From Streptomyces rubellomurinus (GTDB taxonomy: Bacteria; Actinomycetota; Actinomycetes; Streptomycetales; Streptomycetaceae), in the NCBI RefSeq assembly GCF_000961885.1, contig NZ_JZKH01000010.1, positions 62,001 through 126,000 on the forward strand: 64,000 nt of DNA. The letters are read 5' to 3'. Below, piece after piece: positions 39,819-47,862 of the stretch (position 1 is its first letter; the number at the start of each line of letters is the position of its first letter). A program made the translations under genes and the position numbers. Below the pieces are notes generated by a model. That model saw only the letters and a list, made by a program, of their open reading frames with translations. It had not been told where the DNA came from and ran no database searches.

Positions 39819-41894
39819 TCAGGCCGGCTCGACCGTGACGGTGCACAGCCGCTTGGTGGCCCGGGTCAGCGCCACGTACAGGTCCCGCTCCCCGCCGGGG
39901 CGGGCCGCGACGATCTCCTCGGGGTCGAGGACGACGACCCCGTCGAACTCCAGGCCGCGCGCCTCGGACGCCGGCACGACGCGGGCGTGGCGGGCGACAC
40001 CCCCGGCCGTCAGCTCGCCCGCCCTGGAGTCCGCGCAGACCACCCCCAGCAGCTCGCCCGGGTGCGCGGCGCTCTGGGCGCGGAGCTCCCGGAGGACGGC
40101 GGCGACCAGCCCGTCCGGCGGTGCGGTCACGGTGCGCGGGCTCTCCCCGCTGCGCAGTGACCGGGTGGGCCGCTGGTCCGGGGCGATCCGCGCGAGCAGG
40201 GCCCGGACGCTCTCCAGGATCTCCTGCGTGGTGCGGTAGCTGACGGTCAGCTCGTGCAGCTTGAACCGCGGTCCGACGTGCGGGCCCAGCGCCTCCTTCC
40301 AGTCGCGGGCCGTCGTGACCGGGCCCGCCTGGGCGAAGTCGCCCACCAGCGTCATCGCCCGCGCCGGGCAGCGGCGGACGATCATCCGCCACTGCATGGC
40401 GGTCAGTTCCTGCGCCTCGTCGACGACGACGTGCCCGTACGTCCGCCCAGGGGGGCCGTCGACCAGGCTCGCCGCCTCGTCCAGCAGCGGCACGTCGGCC
40501 TCGGTCCACGGGTCGTCCGGGCCGCCCAGCAGCAGGGACCGCTCCGGCGCGGTCAGGCGGGGCAGGTGCTCGGCGAGGGCGTCGGCGTCCGCCAGGAGCG
40601 CCCGCACGAGCTCGCCGGGCTCCAGCCGCGGCCACAGCGCCTCGACCGCCCGGTCGACGCCGTCGTCCTCGAGCAGATCGGCCCGGACGGCGTCCAGGTC
40701 CAGCTCGTGGGCCGGCCCCGGCTCGGCCGCGCCCTCGGCCCGGCGCCGGTCGGCTCCCGTGAACCGGTCGAGGTCGAGGCCCGTCATCCGCTCGGCGTCG
40801 GCGTCGATCTGCTCCAGGACGTCGCCCATGTCCCGCTGCAGCGCGTCGGCGACGGCGTCGACCAGGAGCTCCCTGAACACCTGGCGCGCGGGGTTGTGCC
40901 CCGGTACGGCCGCCACCGCGGCGTCACGCGCCTCGGCGACCTCCTCGCCCGACAGGTGGACCAGGTCCCGCCCGACCCGCACGGTGAAGTCGCCGGCGGG
41001 GGCCTGACGGACGCGCAGCAGGCCGGCCAGCGCCTCGGCGAGGTCGGAGCCGCCCTTGAGCCGGGCCGCGTCGGACGGGCCGACCGCGCCCGGGGTCACT
41101 CCGGCCAGCTCCCGGCAGGTCGCCAGGACGACGTCGTTCTCGCCGAGCGAGGGAAGGACCTGGGAGATGTAGTCGAGGAAGCGGGCGTTCGGGCCCACCA
41201 CCAGCACGCCCTCCTCCGCGGCGCGCGGGAACGCGTACAGGACGTACGCCGCCCGGTGCAGGGCCACCACCGTCTTGCCGGTGCCGGGCCCGCCCTGCAC
41301 CACCGTCACCCCGCGGTGGGCGGAGCGGACGATCTCGTCCTGCTCGGCCTGCAAGGTCGCGACGGCCGCCTGCATCCGGCCCGTCCGCCGCGCCGACAGC
41401 GCCTCGACCAGCGGGCCGTCCCCCACGACGTCCTCCTCGGTCGGGGCCGTCCCGTCCAGCAGCTCGTCGCTCACCGAGACGACCGTGCGCCCCTCCAGGC
41501 CCAGGTGCCGGCGCCGCCGCAGGCCCATCGGGTGAACCGGCGTCGCCTCGTAGAAGGGCCGCGCCGCGTTCGCCCGCCAGTCCACGAGCAGCGGCAGCTC
41601 GTCCTCCTCGGAATACAGCCCGATCCGCCCGATCCGCAGGGCCGAGCCGTCCGCCCGGTCGATCCGCCCGAAGACCAGCCCCTTTTCGGCGCCCTCCAGC
41701 CGGCCTATTTCCCGGCCCAGCCGCTCGGCGGCGATTTCCCTCTCGTACGCCTCACCGGCGCTTTCCGCCGGAGCCTTCAGCACACCCGCCCGCTGCGCCC
41801 GTGCCTCGGAAAGCCTCTCCGCGAGCAGCTCGTACAACGAGGACACGTAATCCCGCTCCGAGTCAAGAGCGCCACGCATTCCGTCGTTCCGCAT
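39819..41894 (-). CDS. helR: RNA polymerase recycling motor ATPase (HelR/HelD type)
   Basis: A 691-residue superfamily 1 helicase-like ATPase. HelD/HelR proteins bind RNA polymerase and release it from DNA; the HelR group protects polymerase against rifamycins. The N-terminal coiled-coil arm (LDSERDYVSSLYELLAERLS) is followed by Walker A VVQGGPGTGKTVVALHRA near residue 207, a long insertion, Walker B HVVVDEAQELTAMQWRM and the C-terminal VALTRATKRL. ATG 41894 has a GGGGGAGTG site. The promoter 45 bases upstream is almost consensus. HelR rather than the housekeeping HelD is suggested by length and single-gene context, which is inference. Confidence 0.88.
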   Translation of the reverse strand: MRNDGMRGALDSERDYVSSLYELLAERLSEARAQRAGVLKAPAESAGEAYEREIAAERLGREIGRLEGAEKGLVFGRIDRADGSALRIGRIGLYSEEDELPLLVDWRANAARPFYEATPVHPMGLRRRRHLGLEGRTVVSVSDELLDGTAPTEEDVVGDGPLVEALSARRTGRMQAAVATLQAEQDEIVRSAHRGVTVVQGGPGTGKTVVALHRAAYVLYAFPRAAEEGVLVVGPNARFLDYISQVLPSLGENDVVLATCRELAGVTPGAVGPSDAARLKGGSDLAEALAGLLRVRQAPAGDFTVRVGRDLVHLSGEEVAEARDAAVAAVPGHNPARQVFRELLVDAVADALQRDMGDVLEQIDADAERMTGLDLDRFTGADRRRAEGAAEPGPAHELDLDAVRADLLEDDGVDRAVEALWPRLEPGELVRALLADADALAEHLPRLTAPERSLLLGGPDDPWTEADVPLLDEAASLVDGPPGRTYGHVVVDEAQELTAMQWRMIVRRCPARAMTLVGDFAQAGPVTTARDWKEALGPHVGPRFKLHELTVSYRTTQEILESVRALLARIAPDQRPTRSLRSGESPRTVTAPPDGLVAAVLRELRAQSAAHPGELLGVVCADSRAGELTAGGVARHARVVPASEARGLEFDGVVVLDPEEIVAARPGGERDLYVALTRATKRLCTVTVEPA

Positions 41895-42242
41895 ATTGCA
41901 GTCACTCCCCCGACGCCCCACCGAACTTGACCGACTGGAATATAAGTAAGCCCCACAGCACTGTCAAGCCCGGAATTCCCCGCCAAAACCATTGCGCCCG
42001 GACGAACGCTATGCCTCTGCCGAATGTGCGGAACGAGCGGTTTTTGTGCCCTGGCGGGATTTGCGGGTCGACGGAATTCATGCCTCTGCGGCACCGGTCG
42101 GTCGGGGCGTGCCGCGCGGCCCGACGTCGTTCACCCGTTTGCCCCGCCGCCACCCGCCGCCACCCGGCGCCGCCCCGTCCGGCCGTCGTCCGGCCCGCTC
42201 GCCCGGGGGCGGGCCGCCCGCTCCGGACGTAGGTTGCGGGGC
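41895..42242. other. Intergenic region upstream of helR
   Basis: 348 bases with no gene. The left third is unusually AT-rich and carries the helR promoter (41939-41967). Nothing else clear until the leader of the next plus-strand gene. Confidence 0.55.
41939..41967 (-). promoter_or_regulatory. Near-consensus promoter of helR
   Basis: On the minus strand TTGACA (41967-41962) and TATATT (41944-41939) are separated by exactly 17 bases. The spacer contains GGGGCTTAC. The -10 box is 45 bases upstream of ATG 41894. Such a strong sigma-70-type promoter is rare in actinomycetes; the spacer sequence may be part of a rifamycin-associated element, which regulates helR genes. Confidence 0.75.
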
Positions 42243-42587
42243 ATGACCAGTGACGAGACGACGACCCCGGCCGTGGGGGTGCGCCCGCTGGCCGAGGTGT
42301 TCGACGCGATCGAGACGGCCAACCGGCGCCCGCAGCCGTGGACCGGGTTCGAGCACGGAGTGCTGGGCGCCTACCGGTGGGCCGCCGGAGCCCAGGTCGC
42401 GGCGCCGGTCACCGCCGCTGCCGCGCTCGGTGCCACCGGCCCCTGCCGGGCCCAGTTGCTGGCCGAGTGCCAGGCCGCCGCGGTCCGCCTGCGCGAAGCC
42501 CTGGCCGCGGGCGCGGACGGCGTGGGTGCCCTGGGTGCCTACCAGGCGCTGGCCTGGCTGTGCGGCCACCACGACGACCGTCCCTGA
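42243..42587 (+). CDS. Small conserved hypothetical protein
   Basis: A 114-residue, mostly helical soluble protein starting at ATG 42243. Segments are PLAEVFDAIETANRRPQPW near the N-terminus, GVLGAYRWAAGAQVAAPVT in the middle and AYQALAWLCGHHDD at the end. I do not recognise a named family. It is followed 36 bases later by a DUF6328-like membrane protein on the same strand, and could be co-transcribed with it. Confidence 0.62.
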   Translation: MTSDETTTPAVGVRPLAEVFDAIETANRRPQPWTGFEHGVLGAYRWAAGAQVAAPVTAAAALGATGPCRAQLLAECQAAAVRLREALAAGADGVGALGAYQALAWLCGHHDDRP

Positions 42588-42623
42588 CCACCGCACCGCC
42601 CGTAGCCGGGGGAGGAATCGTCC

Positions 42624-43142
42624 GTGAGCAACGACGGCGCACCGGGCCGCGACGAGACCGCGCAGGAGCGGGCCGACCGCCTGTGGACCGACATGCTCCA
42701 GGAGGTGCGCGTCTGCCAGACCGGCGCGCAGATCCTCTTCGGCTTCCTCATCGGCGTCGCGTTCACCCCGCGCTTCGCCGCCCTGCCCGACTTCGACAAG
42801 AACCTCTACACCGCCACCGTGATCCTCGGCGCCGTCGCCACCGGCGCCCTCGTCGCGCCCGTGGCCTTCCACCGCCTGCTGGCCGGCCGCGGCATGAAAC
42901 CCGAACTCGTCCACGTCGCCGGCCACCTCATCGCCGCCGGCCTCGTCACCCTCGCCCTCACCATCGCCGCGGCCCTGCTGCTCCTGCTGCGCACCGCGAC
43001 CGGTAGCCCGACGGCCGCGTGGATCATCAGCTCCGTCGTCCTCCTGTGGTTCACCACCACCTGGCTCGTCCTGCCCCACGTCGTGCTGCGGCGCGCGGCG
43101 GCCCGCCGGTCGGCCACGGACGACGACGGACGGCAGCGGTGA
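42624..43142 (+). CDS. DUF6328-like membrane protein
   Basis: A 172-residue protein with about four membrane segments. The N-terminal cytoplasmic part ERADRLWTDMLQEVRVCQTG and the first span ILFGFLIGVAFTPRF are characteristic of a common actinomycete family (DUF6328). FHRLLAGRGMKPELVHVAGH forms a loop before the third span. Function unknown. GTG 42624 has an excellent GGGGGAGGA site. It opens a run of small membrane-associated genes that often accompany stress-responsive regulators. Confidence 0.8.
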   Translation: MSNDGAPGRDETAQERADRLWTDMLQEVRVCQTGAQILFGFLIGVAFTPRFAALPDFDKNLYTATVILGAVATGALVAPVAFHRLLAGRGMKPELVHVAGHLIAAGLVTLALTIAAALLLLLRTATGSPTAAWIISSVVLLWFTTTWLVLPHVVLRRAAARRSATDDDGRQR

Positions 43143-43240
43143 AGCGGGACGGATCACTCCGCGTCCCCGCTTAGGACCGGCCGACCCGGGCAGGCGCGAG
43201 GTCCGGAACATCCCGCTACCCGTGAGAGAGGCCGACTCCC

Positions 43241-43408
43241 ATGCTCCTCCTCGTTCTCGTCCTCCTGCTCGCCCTGGTCCTGGGCGGCGCCGGCTTCGCG
43301 ATCCACATCCTGTGGTGGATCGCCCTGGCCGTCCTCGTCGTCTGGGCGCTCGGCTTCGTCTTCACCGCCGGCGGAGCCTCCGGCGGTCGCCGGTGGTACC
43401 GATGGTGA
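43241..43408 (+). CDS. Small hydrophobic membrane protein
   Basis: A 55-residue protein, easily missed because of its size. It begins MLLLVLVLLLALVLGGAG, continues with IHILWWIALAVLVVWALG as a second hydrophobic segment and ends in GGRRWYRW. This matches a widespread streptomycete family named only hydrophobic protein, with two membrane spans and a basic/aromatic tail. GAGAGAGG lies upstream of ATG 43241. Its stop overlaps the start region of the DUF1360 gene, indicating translational coupling. Confidence 0.8.
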   Translation: MLLLVLVLLLALVLGGAGFAIHILWWIALAVLVVWALGFVFTAGGASGGRRWYRW

Positions 43409-43959
43409 CCGGCCACCACACGTCCCCCGATCCGACCGTGAGCGGCTCCACGAGCGCCGTCGGTTCCTCGCTCCGCCGTGAGCGCGGGGCGTACGAGCCG
43501 GAGGGCGATCAGCCGATCGGCGGCTACCTCGCCGTCATGGCCGCCTACCTGGGCTGCGTCGGCGCGCTCACGGCCTTGGCCCGGCGGACGGGACGGCCGC
43601 TGCCGACACCCGGCCCGTGGGACGTGCTGCTCACCGCCGGCGCCGTGCACAAGCTGTCCCGGCTGGTGACGAAGGATCCGGTGACCAGTCCGCTCAGGCT
43701 GCCGTTCACCCGCTTCCGCGGCCAGGCCGGTCCGGCCGAACTCGCGGAGGACGTCCGGGGACAGGGGGTGCGACGCGCCATCGGCGAGCTGGTCACCTGC
43801 CCGTTCTGCACCGGCCTGTGGATCTCCACCGGCCTCACGGCGGGTCAGGTCCTCGCTCCGGAGGCGACCCGGCTCGTCAGTTCGGGGCTGTCCGCGCTCG
43901 CCCTCTCCGACCTGCTGCACTTCGCCCGGGTGGGGCTCCAGGACGTCGCGTCACGGTAG
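43402..43959 (+). CDS. DUF1360 membrane protein
   Basis: A 185-residue protein. After a polar leader it has a first span (YLAVMAAYLGCVGALTALA), the conserved block LTAGAVHKLSRLVTKDPVTS, and the family signature CPFCTGLWIS followed by a further span. These are features of DUF1360. Function unknown; members are found with spore and stress genes. The start is ATG 43402 or GTG 43405, both overlapping the preceding stop, so it is coupled to the small hydrophobic protein. Confidence 0.82.
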   Translation: MVTGHHTSPDPTVSGSTSAVGSSLRRERGAYEPEGDQPIGGYLAVMAAYLGCVGALTALARRTGRPLPTPGPWDVLLTAGAVHKLSRLVTKDPVTSPLRLPFTRFRGQAGPAELAEDVRGQGVRRAIGELVTCPFCTGLWISTGLTAGQVLAPEATRLVSSGLSALALSDLLHFARVGLQDVASR

Positions 43960-44046
43960 GTGCCCTGCGCGGCTTGCCGGGCGGTGCGCTCGCGGTGTCC
44001 CGGGGAGATGATGGGAGCCGGACGGTCGACGAAGCATCGGAGTCCC

Positions 44047-44448
44047 ATGTCCGACCAACCGGACCGGCACGACACGGCGGGGCAGGCCGACGTGCGACTG
44101 CGGGTGACCGCGCGGGAGCGCGCCGTCCGGGCGCTGGTGTGCCGGCTCGCCGGTGAGGCGGACCACGAGACGAGGGCCGCCCTGGACGAAGCCCTGGCCG
44201 AGGCCGTGGCCGCCGGGCCCGACCTGCTGGTGGTCGACCTCGCACCGCTCACGTTCTGTGACTCCAGCTGCCTGAACGCGCTCCTCCGGGCCCGTGAGGA
44301 CGCCGAGGCCGCGGGCGTCTGGCTGGTCCTGGCCGGGCCCGGGCCGCAGATCAGGCGGCTTCTCGCGATCACGGGAACCGATCAGGTCTTCACGGTGCGC
44401 GCGAGCCTTCAGGCCGCAGTGGGCGTCAGCAGGCTCCCGCACGGGTGA
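44047..44448 (+). CDS. STAS-domain anti-sigma factor antagonist
   Basis: A 133-residue STAS protein. The domain spans about residues 14-125; the phosphorylation site is in LTFCDSSCLNALLRAREDAE, with Ser at the canonical position after Asp. In this family the unphosphorylated form releases a sigma factor by binding its anti-sigma kinase. A SpoIIE-type phosphatase gene follows 97 bases downstream on the same strand and could dephosphorylate it. No anti-sigma kinase gene is in the neighbourhood. Confidence 0.88.
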   Translation: MSDQPDRHDTAGQADVRLRVTARERAVRALVCRLAGEADHETRAALDEALAEAVAAGPDLLVVDLAPLTFCDSSCLNALLRAREDAEAAGVWLVLAGPGPQIRRLLAITGTDQVFTVRASLQAAVGVSRLPHG

Positions 44449-44545
44449 TCCCGACCGGAGGCGGCCGCGGCGACCGGCGTGAGCGGGACGGCCGAGCCAC
44501 GAACCCGGGCTTCTGGCACCGCCCGGGGCGTGACATGCTCGTTGC

Positions 44546-46117
44546 ATGGCGGACCGCGAGCAGGTGGAAGAGCCCGTGCCGGGCGGCGGCCCCGCCGCGG
44601 AGGCCGGCCTCGCGGTGGTGCGGGAGGTCCTGGCCGGCCTTCCCGGTTCGGTGGTCTTCCTCCGGCCGGAGTTCGGGCCGAGCGGTGAGGTGGTGGACTT
44701 CCGGATCGCGGCCGCCTCGCCCGACGCGGTCGACATCGGCGGACGCGACGGTGCGCGGCTGGTCGGGCGCAGTGTGCTGGGCACGTACCCGGGCATCGAC
44801 ACCACCGACCTGTGGCGCGGCTACCTGGACGTGCTGGCGACCGGTGCCGTCCACGAGGGGGAGCTGGAGTACGAGGAGGCGGGGGCCGGTATTCCGCACC
44901 GGTCCCGGTTCGGCGTCCGGGCGTCCGCCTGTCAGGGCGGGCTGATCGTCTCCTGGGACCGGCTGGACGCCGGAGAGCGTGAGCAGCGCCGGCTGGCGCT
45001 CATGCAGCGGCTGGGGCGGATGGGCTGGGTGGATCGCGACCTCGTGAACGGCACGATCGTCTGGTCGGACGAGGTGTACTCGATCTTCGGCAGGGACCGG
45101 GCGCTGGGCCCGATGACGTTGGAGGAGCTGTCGGCCCGCGCCGAGGGCGAGGACCGTGCGGCGATGGAGGAGGCGGTGCGGCGCCTGCTCAAGAGCGGGG
45201 AACCGATGGACCGCACCTTCGGTGTCCGGCTGCCCGGTCCGGAGGTGCGCCAGGTGCGGGTGGTCGCCGAGACCGAGACGGATGTGCACGGTGACCCGGT
45301 GCGGGTCCACGGTTTCTTCCAGGACGTCACCACCGCCAAGCACGCCGAACAGCTGCTGCTCGAACACCGGCAGGCCGCGCTCGCCCAGCAGAGCCTGCTG
45401 GCCGCCGAACGCGATCTCGCCGCCCGCCTCCAGGACACCCTGCTTCCGGTGCCCCAGCAGACGCTGGAGCTCGCCGGCCTGTCCGTCGACGTCGCCTACC
45501 TGCCGCTCCAGAAGGGCCTCAGGCTCGGCGGCGACTGGTACAGCGCCATCGAACTGCCCGACGGCAGCGCGCTGCTCGTCGTCGGCGACGTCGCGGGCCA
45601 CGGGCTGGACGCCGTCGCCACCATGGCCCTGCTGCGTTTCACCGCCAAGGGCATGGCCATCACGGGCACGCCGTTGCCCACCGTCCTGGCCAACCTGAAC
45701 ACCCTCCTGCTGCACACCCCGGACCGCACCGGGTCGACGGCCACCATGATCATGGCCGTGTACCAGCCCGCCGTCTCCCGCCTCACCTGGGTGCGCGCCG
45801 GCCACCCGCCGCCCCTGCTCGTCCGCGATGACCGCGCCCGGTTCCTCCCCACCGCCGGCGGCATCCTCCTCGGCGCCACCCCGTCCCCCCGCTACGAGGC
45901 CTCCACCGTCGACCTGCTTCCCGGCGACCACCTGCTGCTCTACACCGACGGCCTGGTGGAGAGGCCGAACGAGCCCATCGACGAGGGCCTCGCCCGCCTG
46001 GCCGCCACGGCCCTGGCCCACGCCCGCACCCCACGGCCCCTCGACGGCATCGTGCGGTCCCTGGTCGCCCCGCACGCCCGTCGCGACGACGTCTGCGTCC
46101 TGCACATCAGCCGATGA
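44546..46117 (+). CDS. PAS-domain PP2C/SpoIIE-type serine phosphatase
   Basis: A 523-residue cytoplasmic protein. The N-terminal 140 residues resemble a degenerate PAS domain with RPEFGPSGEVVDFRIAAASP; a second PAS lies about 150-270 (TIVWSDEVYSIFGRDRA and VHGFFQDVTTAKHAEQ). A short coiled linker leads to the PP2C domain (about 295-520), with metal-binding LRLGGDWYSAIELPDG, VVGDVAGHGLDAVATMA and LLLYTDGLVERPNEP. It should dephosphorylate an anti-sigma antagonist such as the STAS protein encoded just upstream. The signal sensed by the PAS domains is unknown. Confidence 0.92.
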   Translation: MADREQVEEPVPGGGPAAEAGLAVVREVLAGLPGSVVFLRPEFGPSGEVVDFRIAAASPDAVDIGGRDGARLVGRSVLGTYPGIDTTDLWRGYLDVLATGAVHEGELEYEEAGAGIPHRSRFGVRASACQGGLIVSWDRLDAGEREQRRLALMQRLGRMGWVDRDLVNGTIVWSDEVYSIFGRDRALGPMTLEELSARAEGEDRAAMEEAVRRLLKSGEPMDRTFGVRLPGPEVRQVRVVAETETDVHGDPVRVHGFFQDVTTAKHAEQLLLEHRQAALAQQSLLAAERDLAARLQDTLLPVPQQTLELAGLSVDVAYLPLQKGLRLGGDWYSAIELPDGSALLVVGDVAGHGLDAVATMALLRFTAKGMAITGTPLPTVLANLNTLLLHTPDRTGSTATMIMAVYQPAVSRLTWVRAGHPPPLLVRDDRARFLPTAGGILLGATPSPRYEASTVDLLPGDHLLLYTDGLVERPNEPIDEGLARLAATALAHARTPRPLDGIVRSLVAPHARRDDVCVLHISR

Positions 46118-46266
46118 CGCGGCCCCGTGAGCTCCGCCCGCCCGGCCGGCGCCGGGCTCCGCAACTCGAATGGCCGCCACCCGACTAGGTCAACTGGACG
46201 GCGAGGCAAGGGATTTGACCCTACTCTGCGACGAGGGGGTCACCTGAGCGAGAGGTACGCACTGAC

Positions 46267-46455
46267 ATGGCTGGGAAGTTCGAGCTGTACACGGACGAGA
46301 GCGGGATGCACCGGTTCCGGCTCAAGGCGAGCAACGGGACGATCGTGGTCACCGGTGACCCGCAGGAGAGCAAGGACGACTGCCTGAAGAGCATCGAGTC
46401 GATCCGCAAGCTCGCCCCGTACGCCGAGCTCAAGGAGACGGCCGGATCGGCCTGA
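46267..46455 (+). CDS. YegP/DUF1508-like small protein
   Basis: A 62-residue protein consisting of one DUF1508 unit: GKFELYTDESGMHRFRLKAS, then NGTIVVTGDPQESKDDCLKSIESI. Longer relatives contain two such units. Function unknown. The start ATG 46267 follows GAGAGG. It is a single gene ended by a hairpin shared with the convergent SDR gene. Confidence 0.9.
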   Translation: MAGKFELYTDESGMHRFRLKASNGTIVVTGDPQESKDDCLKSIESIRKLAPYAELKETAGSA

Positions 46456-46471
46456 CCTCGCGGTACGTGTG

Positions 46472-46503
46472 CGCGGGCGGGTGGTGCGAACCACCCGCCC
46501 GCG
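46472..46503. terminator. Bidirectional terminator between YegP-like and SDR genes
   Basis: A perfect 14-bp stem (46472-46485 with 46490-46503) closed by a GCGA tetraloop. Confidence 0.85.
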
Positions 46504-46517
46504 GCTGTTCGCGGGGC

Positions 46518-47306
46518 TCAGGGCCGGCTTTCGATCCAGTCCACGACCTGCCGCCGCGCCCGGGCGTCGAGGGCCTGCTCGTGGGGCTCCGCGCGGTCGA
46601 AGCGGTGGAAGTACGCGCCGCGCACGCCGGCGAGTTCGGTGTCGAGGGCGACCCGGAGGACCGCCAGCGTCCCGTCGTCGAGCGTGGAGACGACCGGGAG
46701 GCCGCTCTCCCTGACCAGGGGCGTGGGCATCTCCCGTGCCGGGTGGACGACGTTGACCGGAACGCCGTCGCGGGCCAGCTCGATCGCGGACATCACCAGC
46801 GCGACCTTGCTGCGGCAGTAGGCCCGGATCCCGTCGTAGCCGCGCTCGAAGTTCAGGTCGCGCAGGTCGAGCGGCAGCTGGCCCATGCTGCCCACCTGCA
46901 CGATCCGCCCCGCCGGGGACAGCGCGGCGGACAGGTCCCGGGCGATCAGGTGCGGAGTGACGGCGTTCACCGCCATCCTCAGCTCGACCCCGGCGGCGTT
47001 GGTCTCCCGGACGGTGGTGTCGGCACCGCCGCCGGCCGCGGCGTTGTTCACCACGAGGTCCAGCGGGCCCTCGCCGGCCAGGGCCCGGCACATCCGCCGG
47101 ACCGCGGCGTGGTCGGACAGGTCGCACTCGACCACCCGCGGCGCGGGGGCACCCGTCCTCCCCGCGGCCGCCACCAGCTCGTCCGCCCGCGTCGAGGTGC
47201 GCACGGGCAGCACCAGCCGCCAGCCGCGCCGCGCCAGGTCCAGGGCGATCTCGCGCCCGAGCCCGGAGGCGGCGCCGGTCACCACAGCAGTCTTCACGTC
47301 ATTCAT
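46518..47306 (-). CDS. Short-chain dehydrogenase/reductase
   Basis: A 262-residue NAD(P)-dependent oxidoreductase. The cofactor motif is VTGAASGLGREIAL (residues 9-22), followed by VVNNAAAG near 86. The catalytic residues are Ser140 in IVQVGSMGQL, Tyr163 and Lys167 in RAYCRSKVALV. An arginine after the first strand (PVRTSTRADE) hints at NADPH preference. Substrate unknown. The gene is divergent from a MarR-family gene, and the operator-like repeats start at its first codon, so it is likely the repressor's target. A much longer in-frame open frame upstream is a shadow of other genes. Confidence 0.93.
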   Translation of the reverse strand: MNDVKTAVVTGAASGLGREIALDLARRGWRLVLPVRTSTRADELVAAAGRTGAPAPRVVECDLSDHAAVRRMCRALAGEGPLDLVVNNAAAGGGADTTVRETNAAGVELRMAVNAVTPHLIARDLSAALSPAGRIVQVGSMGQLPLDLRDLNFERGYDGIRAYCRSKVALVMSAIELARDGVPVNVVHPAREMPTPLVRESGLPVVSTLDDGTLAVLRVALDTELAGVRGAYFHRFDRAEPHEQALDARARRQVVDWIESRP

Positions 47307-47332
47307 GTCTTGAAGACTATCAAGACCTTGAT
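47307..47332. promoter_or_regulatory. MarR-type operator between SDR and MarR genes
   Basis: GTCTTGA (47307-47313) and TCAAGAC (47320-47326) form a perfect 7-bp inverted repeat with a 6-base spacer. A second palindrome, ATCAAG-AC-CTTGAT (47319-47332), overlaps it, giving three CTTGA/TCAAG half-sites. The position directly upstream of the SDR start fits repression by the divergent MarR protein. Confidence 0.72.
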
Positions 47333-47360
47333 GATGCTCAGGGCCTGTAGGATAGCGGGC

Positions 47361-47795
47361 ATGGCACTGGCGGCGAGCGAACGGCTCGGGTACGACATCA
47401 AGGCCGCCGAGGCCGCGTTCATGGCGGCGAAGGCCGAGGCACTTCGGCCGATGGACCTCACGGTGGCCCAGTACGCCACCCTGCTGGCGCTTCGCGACAA
47501 CCCCGGGATCAGCGGCGCGGGTATCGCCCGGGCCTGCCTGGTCACCCCCCAGGCATCGGCGGCCACCCTGAAGACCCTGGAGGCCAAGGGGCTGGTCGTG
47601 CGCGAAGCGGACGACTGGAACCGCAACAGCCGGCCCAACCGCCTGTCCGAGGAGGGCCGGCGGCTGGTCGACCGCGCCGACCGCGCCGCCGGCGCCGTGG
47701 AGCAGCGCATGCACGACGCGCTCTCCCCCACGGACCGCGACACCCTGCGCCGGCTCCTCGGCCGGTGCCGCGCCGCGGCCGCCTCGACCTCCTGA
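47361..47795 (+). CDS. MarR-family transcriptional regulator
   Basis: A 144-residue winged-helix repressor. N-terminal dimerisation helices (residues 1-35) precede the helix-turn-helix LTVAQYATLLALRDNPGISG and IARACLVTPQASAATLKTLE; the wing is VVREADDWNRNSRPNRLSEE. Such repressors release DNA upon binding small phenolic or electrophilic ligands. It is divergent from the SDR gene, with an operator-like double palindrome between. Autoregulation is likely. The start ATG 47361 follows GCGGGC without a strong binding site. Confidence 0.9.
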   Translation: MALAASERLGYDIKAAEAAFMAAKAEALRPMDLTVAQYATLLALRDNPGISGAGIARACLVTPQASAATLKTLEAKGLVVREADDWNRNSRPNRLSEEGRRLVDRADRAAGAVEQRMHDALSPTDRDTLRRLLGRCRAAAASTS

Positions 47796-47862
47796 CCCGG
47801 ACGGCCCGGGCGCACGCCCGTCTGCCCGCCTGACGTGCTGCGGCCTGGGACGTTCTGGTTCG

